The notes under the pieces were generated by a model. That model was given only the letters and a program-made list of their open reading frames with translations, had not been told where the DNA came from and did not search any database. DNA of 64,000 nucleotides from Nocardia lijiangensis NBRC 108240 (GTDB lineage: Bacteria > Actinomycetota > Actinomycetes > Mycobacteriales > Mycobacteriaceae): assembly GCF_001613045.1 (NCBI RefSeq), contig NZ_BDBP01000040.1, forward strand, positions 21,882 to 85,881, read 5' to 3'. Shown here in pieces: positions 15,203 through 22,238 of the stretch. Numbering within the stretch: position 1 is the stretch's first letter; the number at the start of each line of letters is the position of its first letter. The position numbers and the translations under genes were made by a program.

Positions 15203-16051
15203 TCAGTCCCGCACCCGCTCCTGCGCCCGCTGTACCCCCCGCTGCGCCCGATCGAGCTGCCGCTGCGCCGCTCGCAGCTGCTCTTGTGCGCTGCGTTCGG
15301 CGGTACGGGCGAACTGCTTCTCCTGCTCGGCGTGCTCGAGTTCGGTGCGCAACCGGGTGATCCTGTCTTCGATCTCGGTGCGGCGTGCCGCGGTCTCGTC
15401 GGCCTCCCGCTGCGCCGAATCCCTTGCGGTTGCGGCTGATTCGAGGGTGGCGCGGGCGTCTTCGAGCTCCTGCTCGGCCGCCGCGTCGGGAGCCTTCTTC
15501 GCGCCCTGCGGTTCTTTGCGCACCTTCTTCTCTGCAGGAGCCGAGCCCATGCCATCGACCGCCACCAGCGCGGGCCCCGCCGGACCGAATCCCTCGTAGC
15601 TCGCGGCCGTGGCCAGCGTGCCGGTGCGCACCTGCTCGGCGACTTGTGGGTCGGCAAGTGCCGCCGTCAGGGTCTGGCCCACCTCGCGCAGCACGCCTTC
15701 GTTCACCGGTTTGCCCGCCTCGGCGGCCAGCGCTCCCGCCCGCCTGGACAATGCGTTGACCACCTGTTGCCGCTGCGTGGTGAGGGTGCGCAGCTGCTCA
15801 CCGGACAGCTCGCGCTGCGCCGTGCGCAGGGCATCGCCGAGTCGCAGCAGGGCGTCCACGTCGTCCGGAGCCGAGCGGGCGAGCAGATTCACCGTCCACG
15901 CGGTCACCGTCGGCTTGCGCAGCTTGCCGATGGCGGACGCGAGCTCCTTGTCGCCGGACTCTCTGGCCTCGGCGACACGCGCGGCGCGCGCCGCGACGAA
16001 TTCGGCGGGCTGCACCGAGTACAGCTCGTCGGCGACGTCCTCGAGCGTCAT
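15203..16051 (-). CDS. Actinobacterial coiled-coil protein of unknown function
   Basis: 282 residues. The conserved N-terminal half begins MTLEDVADELYSVQPAEFVAAR and has LRKPTVTAWTVNLLAR, seen in many actinobacterial homologues. The C-terminal 110 residues form a long Ala/Glu/Gln/Arg-rich coiled coil (ATLESAATARDSAQREADET onward). No signal peptide or membrane segment, so cytosolic. No function can be assigned. The ATG at 16051 is preceded by TACGCT eight bases away and has no Shine-Dalgarno, consistent with a leaderless or near-leaderless mRNA. It converges with the M1 peptidase gene, only 6 bp apart. Confidence 0.75.
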   Translation of the reverse strand: MTLEDVADELYSVQPAEFVAARAARVAEARESGDKELASAIGKLRKPTVTAWTVNLLARSAPDDVDALLRLGDALRTAQRELSGEQLRTLTTQRQQVVNALSRRAGALAAEAGKPVNEGVLREVGQTLTAALADPQVAEQVRTGTLATAASYEGFGPAGPALVAVDGMGSAPAEKKVRKEPQGAKKAPDAAAEQELEDARATLESAATARDSAQREADETAARRTEIEDRITRLRTELEHAEQEKQFARTAERSAQEQLRAAQRQLDRAQRGVQRAQERVRD

Positions 16052-16101
16052 ACTTGCCAAGCGTAACGACATGCACTCCGCGGACGACAGACCCGACGTA
16101 T

Positions 16102-16115
16102 TGGACGAACGTCCA
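16102..16115. promoter_or_regulatory. TetR-type palindrome, second copy of the operator at 29913
   Basis: TGGACGAACGTCCA, 6-bp arms around AA. The same core lies within the 18-bp palindrome at 29913-29930 beside a TetR gene. It sits 32 bp before the GTG of a 29-codon ORF and between two divergent units. Confidence 0.6.
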
Positions 16116-16146
16116 CCAAGTGGGCGATCTGCGGAAGGCATTGCTA

Positions 16147-16236
16147 GTGAACTACTTTGGTCTGCAACTGCTCGGTCAACTGCTCCCGCGCGTGCTGGGC
16201 TTCGCGCTCCTCGGGATGTACGGCTCCGGTTTCTGA
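16147..16236 (+). CDS. Putative 29-residue hydrophobic small protein
   Basis: GTG at 16147 preceded by GGAAGG with an eight-base spacer, a textbook Shine-Dalgarno. The product starts MNYFGLQLLGQLLPRVLGF and would form a single membrane helix ending GMYGSGF. A TetR-type palindrome lies upstream. Third codon positions are mostly G or C. The opposite strand also has a charged open frame here, so coding remains unproven. If real, it is a one-helix membrane peptide of unknown role. Confidence 0.4.
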   Translation: MNYFGLQLLGQLLPRVLGFALLGMYGSGF

Positions 16237-16332
16237 ACCGGCCGTCAGCCGAGTTGATGCGGTCACCGCTACCGTGCGGGTATCCTCACCGCGTTCACGC
16301 CCGTGAACGAATTCGGTGAAAGAGGTTTTCCC

Positions 16333-16860
16333 GTGAAGTTCCCAGGAACGAGGCTGCTGGCACGCGTTGTGCTCGCCCTCCTGGCGGTGGCCGCCCTCGC
16401 GGTCGCGGTGACCGGCTGTTCTGCGATCGACAACGCAACCAAGTCCGACGTGGCCAAGACGAAGGTCGGTGACTGCATCAACATCACCGACAACTCGCCC
16501 ACCGCCACCGAGGGTGAGCCGATCGATTGCTCCTCGCCCAAGGCCGTGTACAAGGTGCACCAGAGCTTCGACCAGCAGACCGAATGCGCGTCGAAGGAGT
16601 ACACCAGCTACACCGAGCAGCTGGCCAGCGGCGGCACCGCGTTCCTGTGCCTTGCGCCCAACTTCGCGCAGGGCAGCTGCTACAACGACGTCGGCACCTC
16701 GCCGTACAAGTGGGTGGACTGCTCCTCGACCGAGGCCACGTTCAAGGTCGTGCAGCGCGTCGACGGCCAGACCGACGAACTGCTCTGCGAGAGCGCCGAG
16801 GAATTCATCACCGTCTCGGACCCGAAGACCCTGTTCTGCGTGGGCAAGCCCACCAGCTGA
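16333..16860 (+). CDS. LppU/SCO3897-type lipoprotein
   Basis: 175 residues. A signal peptide ends in the lipobox VTGC (Cys about residue 29). The mature part shows TKVGDCINI and SSPKAVYKVHQSF, and several paired Cys (NDVGTSPYKWVDCSSTEA, LLCESA, LFCVG). This duplicated VGDC...C pattern is that of LppU-type lipoproteins of mycobacteria and Streptomyces, whose function is unknown. GTG at 16333 has AAGAGG seven bases upstream and is preferred to the in-frame GTG at 16303. It abuts the convergent gene at 16861 with no base between the stop codons. Confidence 0.75.
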   Translation: MKFPGTRLLARVVLALLAVAALAVAVTGCSAIDNATKSDVAKTKVGDCINITDNSPTATEGEPIDCSSPKAVYKVHQSFDQQTECASKEYTSYTEQLASGGTAFLCLAPNFAQGSCYNDVGTSPYKWVDCSSTEATFKVVQRVDGQTDELLCESAEEFITVSDPKTLFCVGKPTS

Positions 16861-19158
16861 TCATTCCAGCAGCGCGACCGACGCGATCCGGTGCAATGTG
16901 AAGTGCCGGACCGCGCCTGTCACCGGATCCAGCGCGTCGAGTTGTCCGTTGCCGACCTTCAGCGGCTCGACCACGCGCTGGGACGCGACGCCCGAGGCGT
17001 CGACATAGCCGATGTTCACCGGCCGCCGCACTCGCGCCGCCAATTGCAGCAGCGCGAGCGTGGCGGCCGTGCTGGTTCTGGTGCCGTCCGTGCGCACCGA
17101 CTGGCCCGAGCGGGCGCTCGCCGCCCGCTCGCCCGCCCTGAGCTCGGCGACGAGCAGTTCGAGCTGTTCGGTGCTCGGCGGCGTCGGCCGGTATGCCTGG
17201 CGTGCGTTCGGCCGCACCGAGATACGGGCGCCGCGCCTGCGCAGGTCGACGATCGCGCCCGCCGAATCCTCACCCGCCGGTGCGAAACCGGCCGCGCGCA
17301 GCTGTTCGAGCACCTCGCCCAGCGGAGCCTGGGAGATCGCGACCGTCGGGGCCACCGCACGCAGCGCGAGCGCGGACGCGACCGGTGCGGCGAGCACCTG
17401 GGCGAGCAGCGTCGTGTCGTCGCTGCGCACGAACGCTTGCGCCATGCCCGCCCGCAGCCTGCCGTGCCTGCGGGCCACGTCATCGATGAGGTAGGTCAGC
17501 GCCTGCGGGATCGGCGTGCGGGAGTGCGTGGTGAACAGCGTGTGGAGCTCGGCGGCGGTGAGCCCGGCGTCGAGCGCGCGCCGCACCGAGTCCTCGCCGA
17601 TCCGGTACACCGTTGCCGCACCGGCAGATTCGACGTCGGCGACGAGCGCTACCCGCTGCTGTAGCTCGGCCGTCAGCGGGCCCGGCGCGATCACCGTCAG
17701 GTCGGCCTGCACCAGCACGTGGTCGATCGGGGCGGGCAGCGCCGCCTCCATGGCGGTCTCGGCGTCGGCCACGCTGGTCACCCCGCCGTGCAGCAGGGCG
17801 CGGCCCGGCGACCCGAGCGCGCCGCGTCCGACGAGACCGACCTCGGCCGCTTCGCGCACCGTGTTCTCGACGGCCTCGCGCCGGAAGTGCCTTCGCCTGC
17901 GCGGCTGCCGCCAGGCCAGGATGCGGCCGATGTCGGCGGGATCGAGGGCCGCGCCGGACGGATACTCGGCGAGCAGTTCGAGCACGGCCCGCCGGTCGCG
18001 CGGCGCGGTCGGGGTGCGCAGCTCCAGCGAGAGCGCGGCCAGCGGTTTGTCGTTGGCATCGCGCATGCCGATCATCCACGGCATCCGGTCCAGGTCGAGC
18101 CACACCATGGCGAGCACCGTCCAGCGGCGCGCCGCCGGTCCCTCCAGCCAGCCGTCGGCGGCCGGGGTCGGCGCCCAGTAGTCGTCCACGGAATCGTAAT
18201 CCGGCAGCGGGTCCGGCTGCCCCTTCTCGATCAGCTTCGCGGCCGCGAGCAGCTCGACGAGCAGGCCTGCCCTGATCTCGTCGATGCCGGTCTGCTTGGC
18301 GATGCGGCGCAGCTCGCGCACGCCGAGCCCGCCCGAGCGCAGGGCGGGGGCGGGCGTCTGGCCGAGCGCCTCCAGGATGTCGGTGCAGTGGCGCAGCAGC
18401 TCGCCCACCTCGCCGGCGGCGACGGCGTTGACGTCGGCGGGGGCGTGCTTGGTCAGCTCCGGCTTCGGGGGAGTGAGGGCATGCGGGTGGGTCACCGGCT
18501 CGCGGCGCAGCACCTGGCCGACCGTGATCGGCAGCTCCACGGTCTCGTCGTCGATTCGGTGCAAGAGCCGACGGGCGAGCAGCTGCTGCACCGGGCGGTC
18601 GGCGGGGGTTTCCGGTGCGGCGTCCCTGGTGCGGCCGCGCGGACCGGTGCTCGCCAGCTTCTCGAGCAGGGCGCGCTCGGCGGGGGCGAGCTGCGCCAGC
18701 GCCGCGGTGATCTCTGCTTCGGTGAGCGCGTCGGGCACCTCGGTGCTGCTGCCGATCGGCCAGGGCAGCGCCTCGGCCGCTGCGGCGGCCAGGTGCAGGT
18801 CGTCTCCGTCGAGCCAGACCAGCGCGCGGGCGGTCAGCCGGGCGAGCGACTCCTCGATCGCGGCTTTGGTCGCGCGTCCTTTCAGTTGCGCGTGCAACGC
18901 TTTTCGAGTCAGCGGCGCGCTGTCGCCCGGCGCCCGCGTCGCGCCGTGCACGGCGAGTGCTTCCACGATGGAGAAGTCGAGGGTGTTCAGGTCGTCGGTG
19001 GCGCGCAGCACGGAGGCGCGCTGTTCGGCCCTGGCCGCGAGCACCGCCATCGAGGACGGCAGCGGCACGGCGAGATCGGGCCGCAGTTGCAGCAGCTGCA
19101 CCAGCTGGTCATCGCTGCGCGCACCGAGCCACGCGGCTAGGGCACTGGTCAGACTCAT
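16861..19158 (-). CDS. Helicase-associated domain protein, Rv0862c-like (XPB partner)
   Basis: 765 residues of helical/winged-helix segments without helicase motifs, starting MSLTSALAAWLGARSDDQLVQLL. The C-terminal part (VNIGYVDASGVASQRVVEPL, then DPVTGAVRHFTLHRIASVALLE) resembles WYL-like/helicase-associated domains. In M. tuberculosis the homologue (Rv0862c) is next to the XPB helicase. Here it is on the opposite strand, 4.5 kb from the helicase, so the pair has been separated. Role inferred: accessory factor in DNA repair or transcription-coupled processing. The start at 19158 is supported by TAAGCT seven bases upstream (leaderless). Confidence 0.8.
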   Translation of the reverse strand: MSLTSALAAWLGARSDDQLVQLLQLRPDLAVPLPSSMAVLAARAEQRASVLRATDDLNTLDFSIVEALAVHGATRAPGDSAPLTRKALHAQLKGRATKAAIEESLARLTARALVWLDGDDLHLAAAAAEALPWPIGSSTEVPDALTEAEITAALAQLAPAERALLEKLASTGPRGRTRDAAPETPADRPVQQLLARRLLHRIDDETVELPITVGQVLRREPVTHPHALTPPKPELTKHAPADVNAVAAGEVGELLRHCTDILEALGQTPAPALRSGGLGVRELRRIAKQTGIDEIRAGLLVELLAAAKLIEKGQPDPLPDYDSVDDYWAPTPAADGWLEGPAARRWTVLAMVWLDLDRMPWMIGMRDANDKPLAALSLELRTPTAPRDRRAVLELLAEYPSGAALDPADIGRILAWRQPRRRRHFRREAVENTVREAAEVGLVGRGALGSPGRALLHGGVTSVADAETAMEAALPAPIDHVLVQADLTVIAPGPLTAELQQRVALVADVESAGAATVYRIGEDSVRRALDAGLTAAELHTLFTTHSRTPIPQALTYLIDDVARRHGRLRAGMAQAFVRSDDTTLLAQVLAAPVASALALRAVAPTVAISQAPLGEVLEQLRAAGFAPAGEDSAGAIVDLRRRGARISVRPNARQAYRPTPPSTEQLELLVAELRAGERAASARSGQSVRTDGTRTSTAATLALLQLAARVRRPVNIGYVDASGVASQRVVEPLKVGNGQLDALDPVTGAVRHFTLHRIASVALLE

Positions 19159-19466
19159 CCGACCCAGCTTATCCCGCCTCCCCGCGTTCAAGGCCAGACA
19201 CAGGTGCGGGCTGGGGCGCGTTGACGGTTGGCGGTTGGGCGGAGGCTTGGTCGGCCCGACCATGCCGCAGCGGTACATCCTTGCGTCCCGGCAACCGTTG
19301 ACATCCCCAACGCGACGACAGATTTCGCACGGCCCGGGTAACTCACCGGGTACGGGCCAACTCAGCCCGCCCCTCGCCGCCGGTCGCCAACGTCACCCAG
19401 CCCCGCACCTGAGTCTGGCCTTGACCGCGGGGAGGCGGAACAGCACACGCCCGCTAGCATGAGGCT
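19159..19466. promoter_or_regulatory. Divergent promoter region, Rv0862c-like / Rv0863-like genes
   Basis: No gene. It holds a minus-strand TAAGCT box (19166-19171, seven bases before the ATG at 19158) and a plus-strand TAGCAT box (19455-19460, six bases before the GTG at 19467). Both are placed for leaderless transcripts. Nothing else stands out. Confidence 0.5.
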
Positions 19467-19655
19467 GTGGTGAACAAATCTAAGAAACCCTATGTCGACA
19501 ACGGTTGGCCCCAGGTGGCCGATGGTGACCATGCGGTCACCGAGCTCTCGTCGACCCGTTCCGGTGGCCTGTCGCCCTACGGCGAGGACACCGAGTTCCC
19601 GGTCCCGGCCGAGCAACTGGCCTACGTGCACCCGCACACGGTGATCAACCGCTGA
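19467..19655 (+). CDS. Small conserved protein, Rv0863-like
   Basis: 62 residues, beginning MVNKSKKPYVDNGWPQVADG and ending AYVHPHTVINR. Hydrophilic, no signal or membrane segment. Gene order (after the Rv0862c-like gene, before rpfA) and length agree with the small mycobacterial Rv0863 protein, whose function is unknown. The GTG start lies six bases after TAGCAT and has no Shine-Dalgarno, so the mRNA is predicted to be leaderless. The molybdopterin genes that follow it in M. tuberculosis are absent here. Confidence 0.7.
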   Translation: MVNKSKKPYVDNGWPQVADGDHAVTELSSTRSGGLSPYGEDTEFPVPAEQLAYVHPHTVINR

Positions 19656-19678
19656 TCTCGCCGATCACGGCCGTAGGT

Positions 19679-19724
19679 ACGAACAAGGCCCCCGCATCCT
19701 CGTTGATGCGGGGGCCTTGTTCGT
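19679..19724. terminator. Strong bidirectional terminator between Rv0863-like gene and rpfA
   Basis: A perfect 20-bp stem: ACGAACAAGGCCCCCGCATC against its complement GATGCGGGGGCCTTGTTCGT, loop CTCGTT. Confidence 0.9.
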
Positions 19725-19738
19725 GAACGACGCGAAAC

Positions 19739-20368
19739 TCAGGAGGGCAGCAGGCCCTTGTTCGCCTCGTAGAAGTTCACGACCGCGGGGTCCAGCGTGA
19801 CCCCGCTCGCCTTGGCGGCGTTGAAGAAATCGAGTGCGGGCTGCGGAATCTGCACGCCCTGCTGCTGCACCGTGGCGATCGCGCGGTCGACAGCCTGGAA
19901 GATTTCCTGGTTGGCGTCGGCGGCCTGGGCCTGCGGGGCGGAGGGTTCGGGGTTCCATCGCGGAGTGTCCACGGTGGACGGAGCGCTGCGCTGCGACGGG
20001 GTGCTCTTCAGCCCCAGCTTGGCCGAGCAAGAGGGCCAAGCGCCCCAGCCTTGCGAGGCCAGGACCTTTTCGGCGACGACGATCTGCTCTTCGCGGCTGG
20101 CCTGGTTGGCGCTGGCCGCGAATTCCCCGCCGCCGTGGGCATTCCAGGTGCTCGGGGAGAACTGCAGGCCGCCCTGGTAACCGTTGCCGGTGTTGATGCC
20201 CCAGTTGCCGCCTGCTTCACACTGCGCGAGGCGATCCCAGTCGGAGTCGGGAGCCGCGCTGGCGTTTCCAGCGAGGGCCACACCTGCGGTGCTGAAGATC
20301 GCGCCGGTGACGGCGACCTTGGCTACGGTGCGCCCGGTGGAGGTCGGCTTGCGATGGCGTCCACTCAT
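19739..20368 (-). CDS. rpfA: Resuscitation-promoting factor (RpfA-type)
   Basis: 209 residues, secreted cell-wall muralytic enzyme. N-terminal signal peptide (KVAVTGAIFSTAGVALAGNA). The Rpf domain follows at once: SDWDRLAQCEAGGNWGIN with the catalytic Glu, then GNGYQGGLQFSPSTW and the conserved Cys in WPSCSAKLG. Rpf proteins have a lysozyme-like fold, cleave peptidoglycan and promote resuscitation and growth. A Pro/Gln/Ala-rich linker leads to a small C-terminal helical region. The RBS GAGGAAG (minus strand, just before the ATG) can be masked by pairing with the riboswitch region. Regulation: upstream c-di-AMP riboswitch and CRP site. Confidence 0.92.
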   Translation of the reverse strand: MSGRHRKPTSTGRTVAKVAVTGAIFSTAGVALAGNASAAPDSDWDRLAQCEAGGNWGINTGNGYQGGLQFSPSTWNAHGGGEFAASANQASREEQIVVAEKVLASQGWGAWPSCSAKLGLKSTPSQRSAPSTVDTPRWNPEPSAPQAQAADANQEIFQAVDRAIATVQQQGVQIPQPALDFFNAAKASGVTLDPAVVNFYEANKGLLPS

Positions 20369-20380
20369 ATCGGGTGTCTT

Positions 20381-20525
20381 CCTCTCGTCCGCACCTGCGA
20401 GGATTCGCTCGGGTTCGGACTGAGAGGTCGTCCGTCCCGCCCACGCCCCTGTATCCGTCGGGGTCCGGTACCCGCGGGGCGAGGTTCGGTGCGGCGGGCC
20501 GGTGGTGCCGGGTGTCCCCGGCTGG
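20381..20525 (-). promoter_or_regulatory. ydaO/yuaA-type c-di-AMP riboswitch before rpfA
   Basis: On the minus strand, TCCGAACCCGAGCGAATCC then TCGCAGGTGCGGA (20419 to 20388) matches the conserved 3' part of ydaO aptamers (CCGAAUCCGUCAGCUAACCUCGUAGGCG type). GAACC (20487-20483) and GGGTACCGG (20473-20465) match the GUGAAUCC...GGUAGGG part. A TACGGT -10 box (20536-20531) would start the RNA at the aptamer's 5' end. CCTCTC (20427-20422) can pair with GAGAGG (20386-20381), which overlaps the rpfA Shine-Dalgarno. From memory, c-di-AMP riboswitches precede rpfA in Streptomyces and mycobacteria. Confidence 0.7.
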
Positions 20526-20689
20526 GATAGACCGTACGTCGATCGGCGCGAAAAATCACCATTTGGTAACCGGCGTGTACTCGCGGGTCGCGATGTGGTC
20601 TCGGCGGGTGCGAAATCGCTTCGGCGCAGCTAGAGGCGCGTAGCGCGCGGCCGGTTCTGCTCCGTTGCCGGTCCGTGACCTGCTCGTGA

Positions 20690-20705
20690 TGTGACGAGGA
20701 TCACA
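20690..20705. promoter_or_regulatory. CRP/cAMP receptor protein binding site
   Basis: TGTGACGAGGATCACA is a perfect TGTGA-N6-TCACA. It lies upstream of the rpfA leader. From memory, mycobacterial rpfA is a CRP (Rv3676) target, so the same control is likely here. Confidence 0.75.
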
Positions 20706-20747
20706 CCCGGGATTGGGTAACGAACAGCTCGGGTACCCGGTTTCAGG

Positions 20748-20990
20748 TCATCTGGACCGGCGGCCGGACCACAACGTGAACACCAGCGCGCAGAGGAAGC
20801 CGACCGGCGCCAGCATCGCGAGCAGATACAGCCACAGCCCCGGCTGCCCGTCGGTGAGTATCGGCGTCAGGAAGATCGCGATGATCGCCAGCAATCCGAT
20901 CGCGAACAGAGCGAGCGCCAGCTTCAACAACCAGTCTCCGGAGCGGCGCGGCGAGCTGCTCGGCGGCGGCGGTACGGAAGGGTTCGTCAC
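20748..20990 (-). CDS. Small two-helix membrane protein, Rv0870c-like position
   Basis: 80 residues from GTG at 20990: TNPSVPPPPSSSPRR, then two membrane helices (LALALFAIGLLAIIAIFL and LWLYLLAMLAPVGFLCALVF) and a basic C-terminus SGRRSR. Position before the cold-shock gene matches mycobacterial Rv0870c, a membrane protein of unknown function. TACCGT lies six bases before the GTG, favouring a leaderless start; an ATG at 21044 would add 18 residues. Confidence 0.65.
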   Translation of the reverse strand: MTNPSVPPPPSSSPRRSGDWLLKLALALFAIGLLAIIAIFLTPILTDGQPGLWLYLLAMLAPVGFLCALVFTLWSGRRSR

Positions 20991-21185
20991 CTCTCGACGG
21001 TAAAACTGATGTGCTTCGGTTATCGCCACCGGGGTAGACTTCATAACAATCGCGTCCTACAGGCTTGTGGGGCGCGTTCTTTACGCAAACTGACAGGAGC
21101 TGCTCCCGGCGGGAATTCGCCGCGCAGTTTCGTGCAGACAGGGTGTGCTCGGACCGACCGGGTCCGGGTGTCGAATGATGAACGG

Positions 21186-21623
21186 GTGAGCGCAGTGCCG
21201 ACCGGCAGGGTGAAGTGGTACGACGTCGAAAAGGGCTTCGGCTTCCTTTCCCAGGACGAGGGTGAGGACGTCTACGTCCGCTCGTCCGCGCTGCCCGACG
21301 GTGTCGAGGGCCTGAAGCCCGGGCAGCGTGTGGAATTCGGCATGGCCGCGGGTCGTCGCGGCCCGCAGGCGCTGAGCCTCAAGCTGCTCGAGGCGCCGCC
21401 GTCGGTGCGGCAGGGCCAGGATCGTGAGCGCGGCGCCCGCAAGGAACCCGTTGCCGGGCCGCGCCGCACGCCCGACGAACTGCACGGGATGGTCGAGGAC
21501 ATGATCACCCTGCTGGAGACCAAGGTGCAGCCGGACCTGCGCAAGGGCCGGTACCCGGATCGCAAGTTCGCGCGCACCATTTCCGAGGTCGTCCGCGCCG
21601 TCGCGCGCGAACTCGATCACTAG
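21186..21623 (+). CDS. Cold-shock domain protein with C-terminal extension (CspB-like, Rv0871-like)
   Basis: 145 residues. The cold-shock domain (first 70 residues) has GRVKWYDVEKGFGFLSQ (RNP1) and DVYVRSSAL (RNP2), so it binds single-stranded nucleic acid. A further 70 residues, with a hydrophilic linker and a helical DELHGMVEDMITLLE segment, are longer than in stand-alone cold-shock proteins and match the mycobacterial Rv0871 type. The start may be GTG 21186 or GTG 21195 (the latter gives MPTGRVKWYD). It is divergent from the small membrane protein gene. Confidence 0.85.
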   Translation: MSAVPTGRVKWYDVEKGFGFLSQDEGEDVYVRSSALPDGVEGLKPGQRVEFGMAAGRRGPQALSLKLLEAPPSVRQGQDRERGARKEPVAGPRRTPDELHGMVEDMITLLETKVQPDLRKGRYPDRKFARTISEVVRAVARELDH

Positions 21624-21667
21624 GACCGCGAGTCCGCGCTGCGCGAGGCGCTGCAGCGGAGTCTGGA

Positions 21668-21701
21668 GATCCGCCGGGATGCCCTGCGCGCCCGGCGGAT
21701 C
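21668..21701. terminator. Bidirectional terminator after the cold-shock gene
   Basis: GATCCGCCGGG pairs with CCCGGCGGATC (11 bp) around a 12-nt loop, between convergent genes. Confidence 0.75.
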
Positions 21702-21707
21702 GAGCGG

Positions 21708-22238
21708 TCAGGCCGTGCGAATCGACCACGCGGCGTGCGGAACGGTTGTCTCCCTGCCGCTCTCGTCGATCGCGGGCACCGGCAGCTGCAATTCCACGCC
21801 GATGAGCCGAAGTTCGGGCAGCGGGCGCGAATCGATGGTCAGCGCCGGCGTGCCTTCGGGGTAATCGTTGTGGCTGATGATGCGGTCCACGATGTCGCCG
21901 TTGGGCAGCGCGTAGACCAGCTGCGCCAGCCATGGCGCATCGGCGATCGAGCGCGGCAGCGACAGTTGCAGCGGGTAGCCCGCAGGCACCTCGAGATCGA
22001 TGGATTCGCCCACGCGGCAATTGGACAGGTCGAGCTGGTCGTCACCGACGATCCGGATGTCGCAGTACTGGTACGGCGGCACCGTGACCGACTTGCCGTG
22101 CGCGTAAGCGGTGATCTCGGGGTCGTGCTCGGGCGCGTTGCGCACTGCCACGGTCACCACGACGGCGACCGTGGCGGCGACGAGCAACAGCGCGACCGCG
22201 GCCAGCGCGGCGATGGTGCGGCCAGTGAGCTTGTTCAC
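21708..22238 (-). CDS. DUF2771-like exported/membrane-anchored protein (Rv0875c-like)
   Basis: 176 residues: a short cytoplasmic N-terminus, one hydrophobic helix (about 8-32, AALAAVALLLVAATVAVVV) and an extracellular domain of mainly beta character with two Cys (QYCDIRIVG, LSNCRVG) likely forming a disulfide. It matches the DUF2771 type by recollection. Its ATG overlaps the end of the MFS gene by four bases (ATGA), so the two are translationally coupled and may act together, as the same pair does in M. tuberculosis (Rv0876c-Rv0875c). Function unknown. Confidence 0.7.
   Translation of the reverse strand: MNKLTGRTIAALAAVALLLVAATVAVVVTVAVRNAPEHDPEITAYAHGKSVTVPPYQYCDIRIVGDDQLDLSNCRVGESIDLEVPAGYPLQLSLPRSIADAPWLAQLVYALPNGDIVDRIISHNDYPEGTPALTIDSRPLPELRLIGVELQLPVPAIDESGRETTVPHAAWSIRTA

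Noticed and set aside
16144..16300. Small charged protein on the minus strand (EEREAQHAREQLTEQLQTKVVH end)
   Set aside because: Opposite strand of the 29-codon ORF; no RBS or promoter found, so the plus-strand reading was preferred, though neither is proven.
17719..19140. 473-codon plus-strand frame over the Rv0862c-like gene
   Set aside because: Antisense shadow with no recognisable domain; the minus-strand protein is conserved.
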